Of a stretch of 64,000 nt of DNA, positions 46,193 to 54,120 are shown piece after piece (position 1 is the first letter of the stretch; every line of letters starts with the position of its first letter). The notes under the pieces are model-generated. The model searched no databases and was not told the origin of the DNA. It saw only the letters and a program-made list of their open reading frames with translations. The position numbers and the translations under genes are program-made. Origin of the DNA: Sphaerochaeta pleomorpha str. Grapes (GTDB lineage: Bacteria; Spirochaetota; Spirochaetia; Sphaerochaetales; Sphaerochaetaceae); contig NC_016633.1 in NCBI RefSeq assembly GCF_000236685.1, forward strand, positions 1,116,001-1,180,000, written 5' to 3'.

Positions 46193-47860
46193 TCAGGAAA
46201 TTGTTTTTTGGTTATCCCTGATCCAAGAAACCAATTGCTCATAGGGAAGCGCTTTTGCATAATAAAAACCCTGGAGATAATTGCAACCTATTGCATGCAG
46301 GTATTCGATTTTTTCCATAGTATCGACACCTTCTGCTACAACCTTGAGACCAAGGTCCTGGCAAAGCTCTACAAGCCCCTTGATCATGCAGCGGGTATGT
46401 TCTGAGAACGGTATTTTGTCGATAAACATTTTGTCAATCTTGATACTATCGGCCGGAATATTTTCCAGATAGGCAAAGGAAGACAACCCGGTCCCGAAAT
46501 CATCGATTGACAGTTTGCATCCGAGTTCTTTCAGCTTGAAGAGATTTCCCAAAGCTTGCTCAGGAGAGTTCATAATAGCGGTTTCGGTAACCTCAAAAAT
46601 CAAATTACCCGGTGTTATTTCCTTTTCCTGAAGCAATGACTGAACAAAAGAAACCAACTTTGGATTCTCAAGGGTATTTGCAGACAGATTGATAGAGCAA
46701 TGCAGATTCGGAAAAATCAGATTGAGGGTTTGTAGATGTTTAAGAGCCTCTTCCAAAACCCAGTTCTGCACGATTTCTATATACGGGGTGTTTTCCACCA
46801 AGGGAATAAAAAAGGCAGGGGAGAGAGAACCAAAAACAGGGCTATTCCATCTGAGCAAAGCTTCCACCCCGACGATTGAATCTGAAGCAGTGGTTACTAT
46901 CGGCTGGAAAGCCAACGTACATTGATTCTCCTGTATCGCCAGGGGAACGCTTCCGATGATAGCCAAGTTACGTTTCGAAATCTTTTCAAACCCATCTTGG
47001 AAATGCATGTAGAACGTTTTCTCCTGGTAGGCTGCTATAGAGGCAATCTGTGCCTGGTTGAGCAATTCAATAGGATCCAACCCTTCAATCGTATGGGTTG
47101 CTGACCCCATATGGATATCCAGATAATAGGGGATGGAATCTATGACTATTGGAAATGCGTTAAATTGCAGGCTTTTCCGTTCTATTTCTTCATTACTCGG
47201 GAATTCCCCTACATAAAAATAGGAGAGGGTTTCCCTGAAAATCTGGAACCCAACAAGATTCTTATTACTCTTCTGTTGTAAAATCGCCTTTGAGGTTGCA
47301 TAGATGCATTTATCTGCCACTTCTTTCCCGAAGGTAGATAAAATACTGTCGTAATTGCTTACCTGAAAAACCCCGAGACAGCAAAGCTCTTCTCCCTTAT
47401 GGGTTGCAGACAAGGAGTCGAGCGCTGCAATCAGGGCAATCTGGTTATCCATTCCTGTGTCTGCATTATGGGTGTCTGACCACCTTTTTAAAGCAAAATG
47501 CTTTTTGAGATACAAGGAAATACACCCTTGCAACAATCCTATGGCGATAAAAATGCAACATCGACAAATCCAGTTCGCCGATGTCTGCATACTACCGTTG
47601 GCAACATCCAAAGGCATGAGGGGACCAAGAAGAAACCCTCCTCCCAAAGCTGCAAAAAAACCACCCCATACATCAAAGGCAAAGGCAGCAAGGAGAATGG
47701 GAATATACATGGTATGGGAAAAAACGTAGGTCAATCCACCGGTAACAAAAACCAGCCAGGTAGAAAAAACAATAAGGAGGCAAATGAGCAAAAGCTGCCA
47801 GAAAACCATGGATGCAGTCCGGTGTAATACGAGGCTTTCCAAAAAATCTTTATGCTTCAC
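46193..47860 (-). CDS. Membrane EAL-domain cyclic-di-GMP phosphodiesterase with degenerate GGDEF
   Basis: A 555-residue protein. Several N-terminal membrane helices (~17-120, WQLLLICLLIVFSTWLVFVTGGLTYVF and following) resemble a small-ligand sensing membrane domain. A middle region (~140-300) resembles a GGDEF fold but reads FRETLSYFYVGEF where RxGGDEF would be. The C-terminal EAL domain keeps catalytic residues: VGVEALLRW, SINLSA, FEVTETA, SIDDFGTGLSSFAYL, IKIDKMFID and KVVAEGV. It should hydrolyse cyclic-di-GMP but not make it. It is monocistronic. Confidence 0.87.
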   Translation of the reverse strand: MKHKDFLESLVLHRTASMVFWQLLLICLLIVFSTWLVFVTGGLTYVFSHTMYIPILLAAFAFDVWGGFFAALGGGFLLGPLMPLDVANGSMQTSANWICRCCIFIAIGLLQGCISLYLKKHFALKRWSDTHNADTGMDNQIALIAALDSLSATHKGEELCCLGVFQVSNYDSILSTFGKEVADKCIYATSKAILQQKSNKNLVGFQIFRETLSYFYVGEFPSNEEIERKSLQFNAFPIVIDSIPYYLDIHMGSATHTIEGLDPIELLNQAQIASIAAYQEKTFYMHFQDGFEKISKRNLAIIGSVPLAIQENQCTLAFQPIVTTASDSIVGVEALLRWNSPVFGSLSPAFFIPLVENTPYIEIVQNWVLEEALKHLQTLNLIFPNLHCSINLSANTLENPKLVSFVQSLLQEKEITPGNLIFEVTETAIMNSPEQALGNLFKLKELGCKLSIDDFGTGLSSFAYLENIPADSIKIDKMFIDKIPFSEHTRCMIKGLVELCQDLGLKVVAEGVDTMEKIEYLHAIGCNYLQGFYYAKALPYEQLVSWIRDNQKTIS

Positions 47861-48219
47861 GCTTCATCCTTTTATTTGCCATACAAAAATCAGAGTATCA
47901 ATTGCAAACAGGGGGTCACTTCAAGGTTACCCCTTGTTTTAAGCCAATGTATTCGACATCACACAACCCATAGTACAGAAAATACAGATAGGATAAAAGA
48001 TTCCTCAAATCGAAAAAAGAAATAATTTGCCAGTCTTCCAATAACAGAGGGCAACATCTCTTCAAACCGGCAATCCTTGCCAGGGAAAGTTAAAAACCGT
48101 TACTATGTTTGCAATGGAAGAATATTCGTTTTCCCGTTTATCTGTATGGATATCGTGTTTTCTTTCTACTGTTTTCCCGTCTACCTATTTATTTTGTTTT
48201 TATTGAGGAGTGCTACAAT
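47861..48219. other. 359-bp divergent intergenic region, EAL gene to nucleoside hydrolase
   Basis: No protein-like frame. I looked for a purine riboswitch before the nucleoside hydrolase and did not see the conserved core. An imperfect GGGGT/ACCCC stem lies near 47911-47934. No strong promoter pair could be assigned. GAGGAG at 48205-48210 is the ribosome-binding site of the hydrolase. Confidence 0.4.
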
Positions 48220-49134
48220 ATGGAAAGAGTTATCATGGATGTCGACACCGGTCTTGATGATGCGGTAGCAATAGTATTGGCCGCAGGGTCAGAACAAATA
48301 CAGATTGAAGGAATCGTTGCGGTTTGTGGAAACATGGGTTTGGAATATACCTTGGAGAATACACTCAACGTATGTGATCTGCTTGATATCACGGCCCCTG
48401 TCTACAAGGGTGCAGACCGTCCCCTTCTGCGTGACAAGGTTGACGCAGGGGAATTCCATGGCAAGACGGGACTTGACGGCCCTGTTTTTCCTCCCAGGAA
48501 AAAACAAGTCACCAAGGGTCTTGGTGTCCAATATATTATTGATACAGTCCTTGCCAACCCCAATCAAATCAACCTGGTTGCAGTAGGACCGCTTACCGAC
48601 ATTGCCCTTGCCATTCGGGTCGAACCAAAAGTAGCCTTGCTTGCCAAGCGAATCGTAATCATGGGCGGTTCTTTCTCAAGGGGGAACGTTACCGAATTTG
48701 CTGAATTCAATACCTATGCAGACCCTGAGGCAGCACAGATTGTGTTTACCAGCGGGGCAAACCTCTTCCTTTTCCCCCTCGACTGCACGATGCAGGTCAG
48801 GCTGAGCAAAGAAAGGCTTGCAAGCTACCATGCAATGCATAAAAAGGCCTCAACGATGGTTAGCGCCTGCATGGATACCTATATGTACAATTATGAGCGT
48901 TTCAACCAAGGATTGCCGGTATTGCACGACCCCCTGTGCATCGCGTTTCTAATCGACCCTACCCTTTTCGGTCTGCACAGAAAAGAAGTAACGGTTGAAC
49001 TGGCAGAAAAAAAGGAATATGGGAGAACCCTAGCAGGTAAAGACTGTACAAACGGAGGTGTTTCAGTGGCTTTGCAGGCAAAGACTGAGGGATTCTGGGC
49101 ACTGATGGATAGTGCCCTTGCAACACTTCAGTGA
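48220..49134 (+). CDS. Nucleoside hydrolase (IunH/RihA-type)
   Basis: A 304-residue protein from the ATG at 48220 (GAGGAG 9 bp upstream; upstream in-frame codons to 48109 are hydrophobic but lack signals). The calcium-binding N-terminal signature DVDTGLDDAVAI is intact. NLVAVGPLTDIALAIR, IVIMGGSF..GNVTEFAEFNTYADPEAAQIVF and HDPLCIAFLIDP are family motifs. It cleaves the N-glycosidic bond of ribonucleosides to base and ribose. Adjacent to, but converging on, the nucleoside importer/deoD operon. 7-bp overlap with the nitroreductase gene at the 3' end. Confidence 0.92.
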   Translation: MERVIMDVDTGLDDAVAIVLAAGSEQIQIEGIVAVCGNMGLEYTLENTLNVCDLLDITAPVYKGADRPLLRDKVDAGEFHGKTGLDGPVFPPRKKQVTKGLGVQYIIDTVLANPNQINLVAVGPLTDIALAIRVEPKVALLAKRIVIMGGSFSRGNVTEFAEFNTYADPEAAQIVFTSGANLFLFPLDCTMQVRLSKERLASYHAMHKKASTMVSACMDTYMYNYERFNQGLPVLHDPLCIAFLIDPTLFGLHRKEVTVELAEKKEYGRTLAGKDCTNGGVSVALQAKTEGFWALMDSALATLQ

Positions 49135-49736
49135 TACACCACAAGGTTTTGTACGCTTTCACGGATCTTTGGCCTTGTCTCTTCTGCTGGGTACCCGAAG
49201 GTAGTCACCAGCGAAACCAGCCAATCGGAAGGGAAAAGGCCAAGCAAGGCAAGGACCTTGCTTTCATCGAACCCTTCTATGGCACAAGACTGAATCCCCT
49301 GCAATGCTGCACAGGTCATCATGTTTGCTACTGCCAGGTAGCCTTGGCTTCTCGACCAGCAGTCAAGTCTGTTGTGCTCTGACAAAAAAGCATGGTAGGG
49401 TCGAAAATCCTCAATGAAGTCAGAGAGGTTTCCGGGAAACCGGGAACCTTTTTCCTTGACTGGTCTTCCGTCTGGGTCGTACCAGGGTGCCGGTCTGGCA
49501 AGCGTTACGATGCTCACTGCGGCAGTCCTTACCGATTCCTGGTCAAAACAGGCATGATACAGCTTTTCTTTCACTTCTTGGGACTGGACAACATGGAAAG
49601 CCCACATTTCAAGGCCGAAGGAAGTCGGTGTCAGGCGTGCCGATTCAAGGATTTCCTGGAGAGCCGGGTTCTCGATTGCTCGGTTTTCATAGAGTTTGCA
49701 GGCAAACCTTGTTTGCATGGCTTCAAGAAAGGTCAT
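49128..49736 (-). CDS. Nitroreductase family protein (NfsB-like)
   Basis: A 202-residue FMN-binding protein. The N-terminal TRFACKLYENRAIENPALQEILESARLTPTSFGLEMWAFHVVQ is the R-x-x-x-[KR]-x-[FY] start and the FMN-binding S/F loop. LAVANMMTCAALQGIQSCAIEGFD and FGYPAEETRPKIR complete the family pattern. The ATG at 49736 overlaps the deoD stop (ATGA), so it is the last, coupled gene of the nucleoside operon. Its link to nucleoside use is not obvious; NAD(P)H-dependent reduction of a quinone, nitro compound or flavin is the general activity. Confidence 0.87.
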   Translation of the reverse strand: MTFLEAMQTRFACKLYENRAIENPALQEILESARLTPTSFGLEMWAFHVVQSQEVKEKLYHACFDQESVRTAAVSIVTLARPAPWYDPDGRPVKEKGSRFPGNLSDFIEDFRPYHAFLSEHNRLDCWSRSQGYLAVANMMTCAALQGIQSCAIEGFDESKVLALLGLFPSDWLVSLVTTFGYPAEETRPKIRESVQNLVVYH

Positions 49737-50452
49737 AGCATGCCCCAAGCCGTTTCCAAGGCTGTTTCGATCATAGGATACAAGGCTGGGATACGTTGGG
49801 TATCGGCCAAGCCTTCTTTGGAGACACAGCTATCGGTCATGGTAAGAATCGAAAAGGCTTTCTTTTTCGACCAGGCTGCAGTGGAATACAAGGCATAGGT
49901 CTCCATATCCTGCGCTAGGGCTCCAAGACGTGCCCACTGTCTCCAACTATCTTCTCCCAAGGCGTTGTACGAGGAGAAAAGGTCGCTCGAGAAGACCATT
50001 CCGGCATGAAATGTAAAACCTCTGTCCTGTGCAGTTTGTATGGATGAAAGCAACAAGGAACTGTCGCAACAGGGACTGAGTGTGCCCTTGAGGTTGTATT
50101 GGTGAGCCCAGGCTGAGTCAGTACTGGCTGTCATTGCAAAGACCAAGTCACCTACCCCTACTTCACTTTGGAGTCCACCGCAGGTACCGATACGAATTAT
50201 CGCCTCGACCTCATATTCGTTATACAGTTCATAGCTGTAGATACCGATCGAAGGTCCTCCCATGCCAGTGGAAAGGACACTTACTTCTTTCCCCTTGTAC
50301 AGTCCGGTATAGCCGAGCACATTGCGGACATCGGTAACCAGCCTGCTTTGATCGAGGAACTTCTCGGCAACCAGTTTTGCCCGGAGGGGGTCTCCTGGGG
50401 CAAGCACAATCTTTGCAATATCGCCTTTCTTTGCCCTGTTATGGGGTGTCAT
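49733..50452 (-). CDS. deoD: Purine-nucleoside phosphorylase
   Basis: A 239-residue hexameric-type phosphorylase. Features: NRAKKGDIAKIVLAPGDPLRAKLVAEKFL (phosphate-binding GDP-R), GMGGPSIGIYSYEL, IIRIGTCGGLQ, MASTDSAW-like TASTDSAWAH, and AQDMETYALYSTA (Met-Glu ribose binding). It splits purine nucleosides with phosphate. The start shares the final A of the upstream permease stop. Its place in the importer operon shows that imported nucleosides are phosphorolysed directly. Confidence 0.94.
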   Translation of the reverse strand: MTPHNRAKKGDIAKIVLAPGDPLRAKLVAEKFLDQSRLVTDVRNVLGYTGLYKGKEVSVLSTGMGGPSIGIYSYELYNEYEVEAIIRIGTCGGLQSEVGVGDLVFAMTASTDSAWAHQYNLKGTLSPCCDSSLLLSSIQTAQDRGFTFHAGMVFSSDLFSSYNALGEDSWRQWARLGALAQDMETYALYSTAAWSKKKAFSILTMTDSCVSKEGLADTQRIPALYPMIETALETAWGML

Positions 50453-51363
50453 CAGGAAGCTCCTTTCTCATAGGCCTTGCCGGCTGCACTCGGTGCATAG
50501 TTCTTTCCACTGAAAAGAACCAGTGCAACAAGGGTGACCACATACGGCAAGATATTGAAGACTTCGGTAGGGAGGACCCTCAAGGCCGGGATATTGTTGG
50601 CAATGATTGCAAAGGCCTGGGCTGTCCCGAAGAGGAACGCAGCCCCCATTACCCCTAGAGGTCTCCATCTCCCGAAGGAAACAGCGGCCAAAGCGATGAA
50701 CCCTCGTCCGTTAATGGTATTCGAGGTATACTGGATGGTCTGGGTCAAGACACAGCAACCACCGGCAAGGCCTGCAAGGCAACCTGAGGTAAAGACAGCA
50801 AGGTAGCGTATCTTCTTCACGTTGATACCGACGCTTTCGGCAGCACTCGGGTGCTCTCCGCAAGCGCGTAGGTGCATCCCGAACGGAAGTTTATAGAGGA
50901 CAAACCAGGAAATAGCCACAATTGCGATCGCCAGGTAAGCCGTGGGATAGATTCCCAGCGCATCGGTCTGCATGCCCATTCTGAACTCCCTGGTCCTATC
51001 GGCAGAGAAAAGAATCTGGGAGGCAAATATGGTGACCCCTGCAGAGAGCAGGTTGATACCAGTCCCGCTGATAGTCTGGTCTGCATTGAGATTGATAGCC
51101 GCCACGGCATGGATAAGGGAGAACAAGCCCCCTGCCAGGGCTCCTGAGAACAAGGCAACGAATATGGACAGGGAATGGGGAACCCCTGCAGATTCCATAA
51201 TGACATGGGAAGCGGCGGCAGTACAGGCCCCAATCGCCATAAGTCCTTCGAGGGCAATGTTTACGACTCCCGACTTCTCACAGATCATACCGCCGATGGC
51301 AGTGATGAGAATGGGGGAAACAATCATCAGAATAGAAGGAAGCATACCTATGATTGTACTCAT
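50452..51363 (-). CDS. Nucleoside ABC transporter permease (BmpD/NupQ type)
   Basis: A 303-residue membrane protein of the BPD_transp_2 family (~8-10 helices). GGMICEKSGVVNIALEGLMAIGACTAA is the hallmark first segment, and GINVKKIRYLAVFTSGCLAGLAGG and NTINGRGFIALAAVSFGRWRPLGVM the conserved later loop. It overlaps both neighbours (4 bp upstream with the other permease, 1 base downstream with deoD), indicating tight co-translation. Confidence 0.92.
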   Translation of the reverse strand: MSTIIGMLPSILMIVSPILITAIGGMICEKSGVVNIALEGLMAIGACTAAASHVIMESAGVPHSLSIFVALFSGALAGGLFSLIHAVAAINLNADQTISGTGINLLSAGVTIFASQILFSADRTREFRMGMQTDALGIYPTAYLAIAIVAISWFVLYKLPFGMHLRACGEHPSAAESVGINVKKIRYLAVFTSGCLAGLAGGCCVLTQTIQYTSNTINGRGFIALAAVSFGRWRPLGVMGAAFLFGTAQAFAIIANNIPALRVLPTEVFNILPYVVTLVALVLFSGKNYAPSAAGKAYEKGAS

Positions 51364-52478
51364 TTCGTTATAACCTCCTTCTGCAATTGTCTCTTGTCGA
51401 GGTATTCCTGATATATCTTCAAGGCAGAACGGAGAGCTATGAATATTACGATCAGGCCCTGAATGATAAAGGTGATTTCCTTGGGAATCTGCTTACCCTG
51501 CATCAAAGCCTGTGCATTTTTAAGCATTCCGAAGAGAAAACCTGCCAACATTGTGCCACCTGCTGTACTATTGCCGACCAAGGCAACGGCAATACCGTCG
51601 AATCCATAGTTATCCATCCCGGAAAGAACCCTTCCGTATTTGAATGAGCCAAGGGCGACAATCCCGCCGGCAAGCCCGGCGAACGCCCCGCTTATTGCCA
51701 TCGAGATGGCAATGCTTTTCACTACAGGGATTCCACTGGCCCTTGCAGCTTCCTTGTTGAATCCGGTGGCACGCATCCCAAAGCCTAGATTGGTCTTTTC
51801 CATGATAAACCAGAAGAGAATGACGGCAATGAACATAAGAAAGATACCATTGTTGAGCAGGGAATTATGAGTCAATCTCTGGAAGGTTGTGTTTCCGATC
51901 AAAGCGGTTTCCGGAAAGTTTGCGGTTTTATAGGTGGAAGCCCCTGGCAACTGCAAACAGATTATCCTGGATAGATACAGGGCTATATAGTTGAGCATAA
52001 TGGTCGATACAACTTCGGAGACCTCGTATTTTGCCTTGAGGATACCGACAACCCCACCCCACAGGGCTCCAATGAGAATGGCACAGAAAATTGCCAAAAC
52101 CCAGTGGAGAAAAGGAATCTGGGGCCCTAGCAGGGCAACGACCTGTGCGATGGTCATGCCCATGATATATTGCCCTTCACCTCCGATATTGAACAATCCT
52201 ACCCGGTTGGCAAATCCCATTGAGAGTCCACAAAGAATAAAGGGTACGGAATAGTTGAGCGTTTCACCGATGTAACGGACATTCATTTTCCCATTGTCGA
52301 TATTGTACCCGGTCAAAGACTGGAAGATTGCCTTGTACATATTCAAGGGATTCTTCCCTACCAGGGCAACGAGGATGGTTCCACATAAAAAGCCAAGCAG
52401 AACAACCAGGACAGATACTGCCCCATCAGACTGGAACAGTCTTTTCTTTTGCAGGGAAGCTTGCTTTGTTGCTTTCAT
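51360..52478 (-). CDS. Nucleoside ABC transporter permease (BmpC/NupP type)
   Basis: A 372-residue membrane protein. It has the N-terminal lone helix (DGAVSVLVVLLGFLCGTILVALVGKNPL), SVPFILCGLSMGFANRVGLFNIGGEGQYIMG, EVVSTIMLNYIALYLS, GFGMRATGFNKEAARASGIP and SGMDNYGFDGIAVALVGNSTAGG, all typical of the larger permease of PnrA-linked importers. It overlaps the ATPase gene and the next permease by 4 bp each. Confidence 0.92.
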   Translation of the reverse strand: MKATKQASLQKKRLFQSDGAVSVLVVLLGFLCGTILVALVGKNPLNMYKAIFQSLTGYNIDNGKMNVRYIGETLNYSVPFILCGLSMGFANRVGLFNIGGEGQYIMGMTIAQVVALLGPQIPFLHWVLAIFCAILIGALWGGVVGILKAKYEVSEVVSTIMLNYIALYLSRIICLQLPGASTYKTANFPETALIGNTTFQRLTHNSLLNNGIFLMFIAVILFWFIMEKTNLGFGMRATGFNKEAARASGIPVVKSIAISMAISGAFAGLAGGIVALGSFKYGRVLSGMDNYGFDGIAVALVGNSTAGGTMLAGFLFGMLKNAQALMQGKQIPKEITFIIQGLIVIFIALRSALKIYQEYLDKRQLQKEVITK

Positions 52479-54010
52479 TGTTTGCCTCCATCTTTTCTGG
52501 AACCGGCCATCATCATACCGATTTCCCGTTCGGTAACCTCATTCTGGTTGTTTACCGCCACGATACTCCCCTTGCTTATGGTAGCTATCCGGTCACAGAG
52601 GTTCATGATTTCATCTAATTCAAAGGAGACAAGCAACACAGCCCGGCCTTTCCCCCGTTCATCGATGATCCTCTTGCGGATGTATTCAATGGCCCCTACG
52701 TCAAGGCCACGTGTTGGCTGGGCGATGACAAGGATTTTCGGCGAAAGCGAGATTTCGCGCGCAATGATTACTTTCTGCTGGTTCCCTCCCGAGAGGCTTC
52801 CCGCCGGGGTCTGTGAACCCTCACCGCAACGAACATCAAATTCCTTGACCAGCCGATCTGCGGTTTCGCTCATCTTATGATAATTGAGCAGGCCATACTG
52901 ATTGCTATAGGGGGTTTTGTAATAGTTTTTCAGGGCAAGGTTCTCGCTGATGGAGAATTCACCAATGAGCCCGTATTTATGCCGGTCCTCGGGAATATAC
53001 CCCATTCCCTTTTCTATACGGGAGCGAATGGACAAATCGGTGATATCCTCACCGTCAAGGAAGATTTTTCCCGAGCTGACAGGGGAAAGCCCTGTCAAGG
53101 CAGACAAAAGTTCTCCTTGACCATTGCCGTCTACCCCTGCAATTCCGACAATCTGCCCTTCTTTCACCTCAAGGCTCAGGTCTTTGACCTTCTGAAAACC
53201 CGAAGGGTCTTTGACAGTGACATGCTCAATGGAAAGCACGACTTTCCCGGCTTTCTTCTCTGGCTTGTCGATTTCGAATTTAACTGAGCGGCCTACCATC
53301 ATTTCTGCAAGGTCCTGCTCCGATACATCGCCAACCTCAACAGTACCGATGTATTTTCCACGGCGAAGCACAGTACATCGGTCTGCGACGTCTTTGATTT
53401 CCTTGAGTTTGTGGGTGATTAGAATGATGGTTTTGCCTTCCTGTTGCAGACGGCGGAGAATCTCCATCAATTCATCGATCTCCTGGGGGGTCAATACAGC
53501 CGTAGGTTCATCGAATATGATGATCTTGGCATTTCTGTACAGGGTTTTGAGAATCTCTACCCGTTGTTGCTGCCCTACTGTGATGTTTTCGATGAGTTCC
53601 TTGGGGTCAACGGAGAGGCCGTATTTCTCGGACAATTGCTGTACCCTTTTTTCGGCACTCCCGAGGTCGAGGACCCCACCCCTTTTTCTCGGTTCCATAC
53701 CAAGTACGATATTTTCTGTGACGGTATAATTCTGCACCAGTTTGAAATGCTGATGCACCATCCCAATACCCAATTCGGTTGCAACATTGGGGTTCTTTAT
53801 CTCTACCTGCTTGCCGTGAAGCGATATTGTTCCATAGTCGGCGCTATAGGCTCCGAACAGAATAGACATCAAGGTTGATTTCCCTGCCCCGTTCTCACCG
53901 AGCAAAGCATGTATTTCCCTATCACGAACCTGAAGGGTAACTTTGTCGTTGGCTATTACCCCAGGGAATGTTTTTGTGATGCCAACCATTTCGATCGCGT
54001 AGTCTTGCAT
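52475..54010 (-). CDS. Nucleoside ABC transporter, double ATP-binding protein
   Basis: A 511-residue protein with two fused ABC domains. Domain 1: Walker A LLGENGAGKSTLMS, GMVHQHFKLV, VGQQQRVEILKTLYRNAKIIIFDEPTAVLTPQE. Domain 2: degenerate Walker A (GVDGNGQGELLSALTGL, K absent), LSGGNQQKVIIAREISLSPKILVIAQPTRGLD. Such asymmetry is normal for RbsA/NupO-type ATPases. The ATG at 54010 has AAGGAG 6 bp upstream; the frame reaches 54091 without start signals. It follows the binding-protein gene after a hairpin. Confidence 0.93.
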   Translation of the reverse strand: MQDYAIEMVGITKTFPGVIANDKVTLQVRDREIHALLGENGAGKSTLMSILFGAYSADYGTISLHGKQVEIKNPNVATELGIGMVHQHFKLVQNYTVTENIVLGMEPRKRGGVLDLGSAEKRVQQLSEKYGLSVDPKELIENITVGQQQRVEILKTLYRNAKIIIFDEPTAVLTPQEIDELMEILRRLQQEGKTIILITHKLKEIKDVADRCTVLRRGKYIGTVEVGDVSEQDLAEMMVGRSVKFEIDKPEKKAGKVVLSIEHVTVKDPSGFQKVKDLSLEVKEGQIVGIAGVDGNGQGELLSALTGLSPVSSGKIFLDGEDITDLSIRSRIEKGMGYIPEDRHKYGLIGEFSISENLALKNYYKTPYSNQYGLLNYHKMSETADRLVKEFDVRCGEGSQTPAGSLSGGNQQKVIIAREISLSPKILVIAQPTRGLDVGAIEYIRKRIIDERGKGRAVLLVSFELDEIMNLCDRIATISKGSIVAVNNQNEVTEREIGMMMAGSRKDGGKQ

Positions 54011-54069
54011 CCTTGGCTCCTTACAAAAGCTCCCTCTTTGGACACTGTTGCCAATATCCAAGAAGAGAG

Positions 54070-54090
54070 CCGGCAGAATCTCTGCCGGCA
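54070..54090 (-). terminator. Intercistronic hairpin after the nucleoside-binding-protein gene
   Basis: Minus strand: GCCGGCAGA-GAT-TCTGCCGGC, a perfect 9-bp stem about 30 bp after the stop codon, followed by TCTCTTCTTGG. It is similar in position and in its core (CTGCCGG/CCGGCAG) to the hairpin after the sugar-binding-protein gene. Confidence 0.8.
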
Positions 54091-54120
54091 AAAACCTAAC
54101 AGTTCGCCATAAAGTATTTG

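Noticed and set aside
47861-48219. Purine riboswitch before the nucleoside hydrolase
   Set aside because: The conserved purine-aptamer core segments could not be found on the plus strand.
53040-53120. Second ABC domain of the nucleoside ATPase as a damaged gene
   Set aside because: Loss of the Walker A Lys in the second half is usual in RbsA/NupO-type double ATPases, and the frame is intact.
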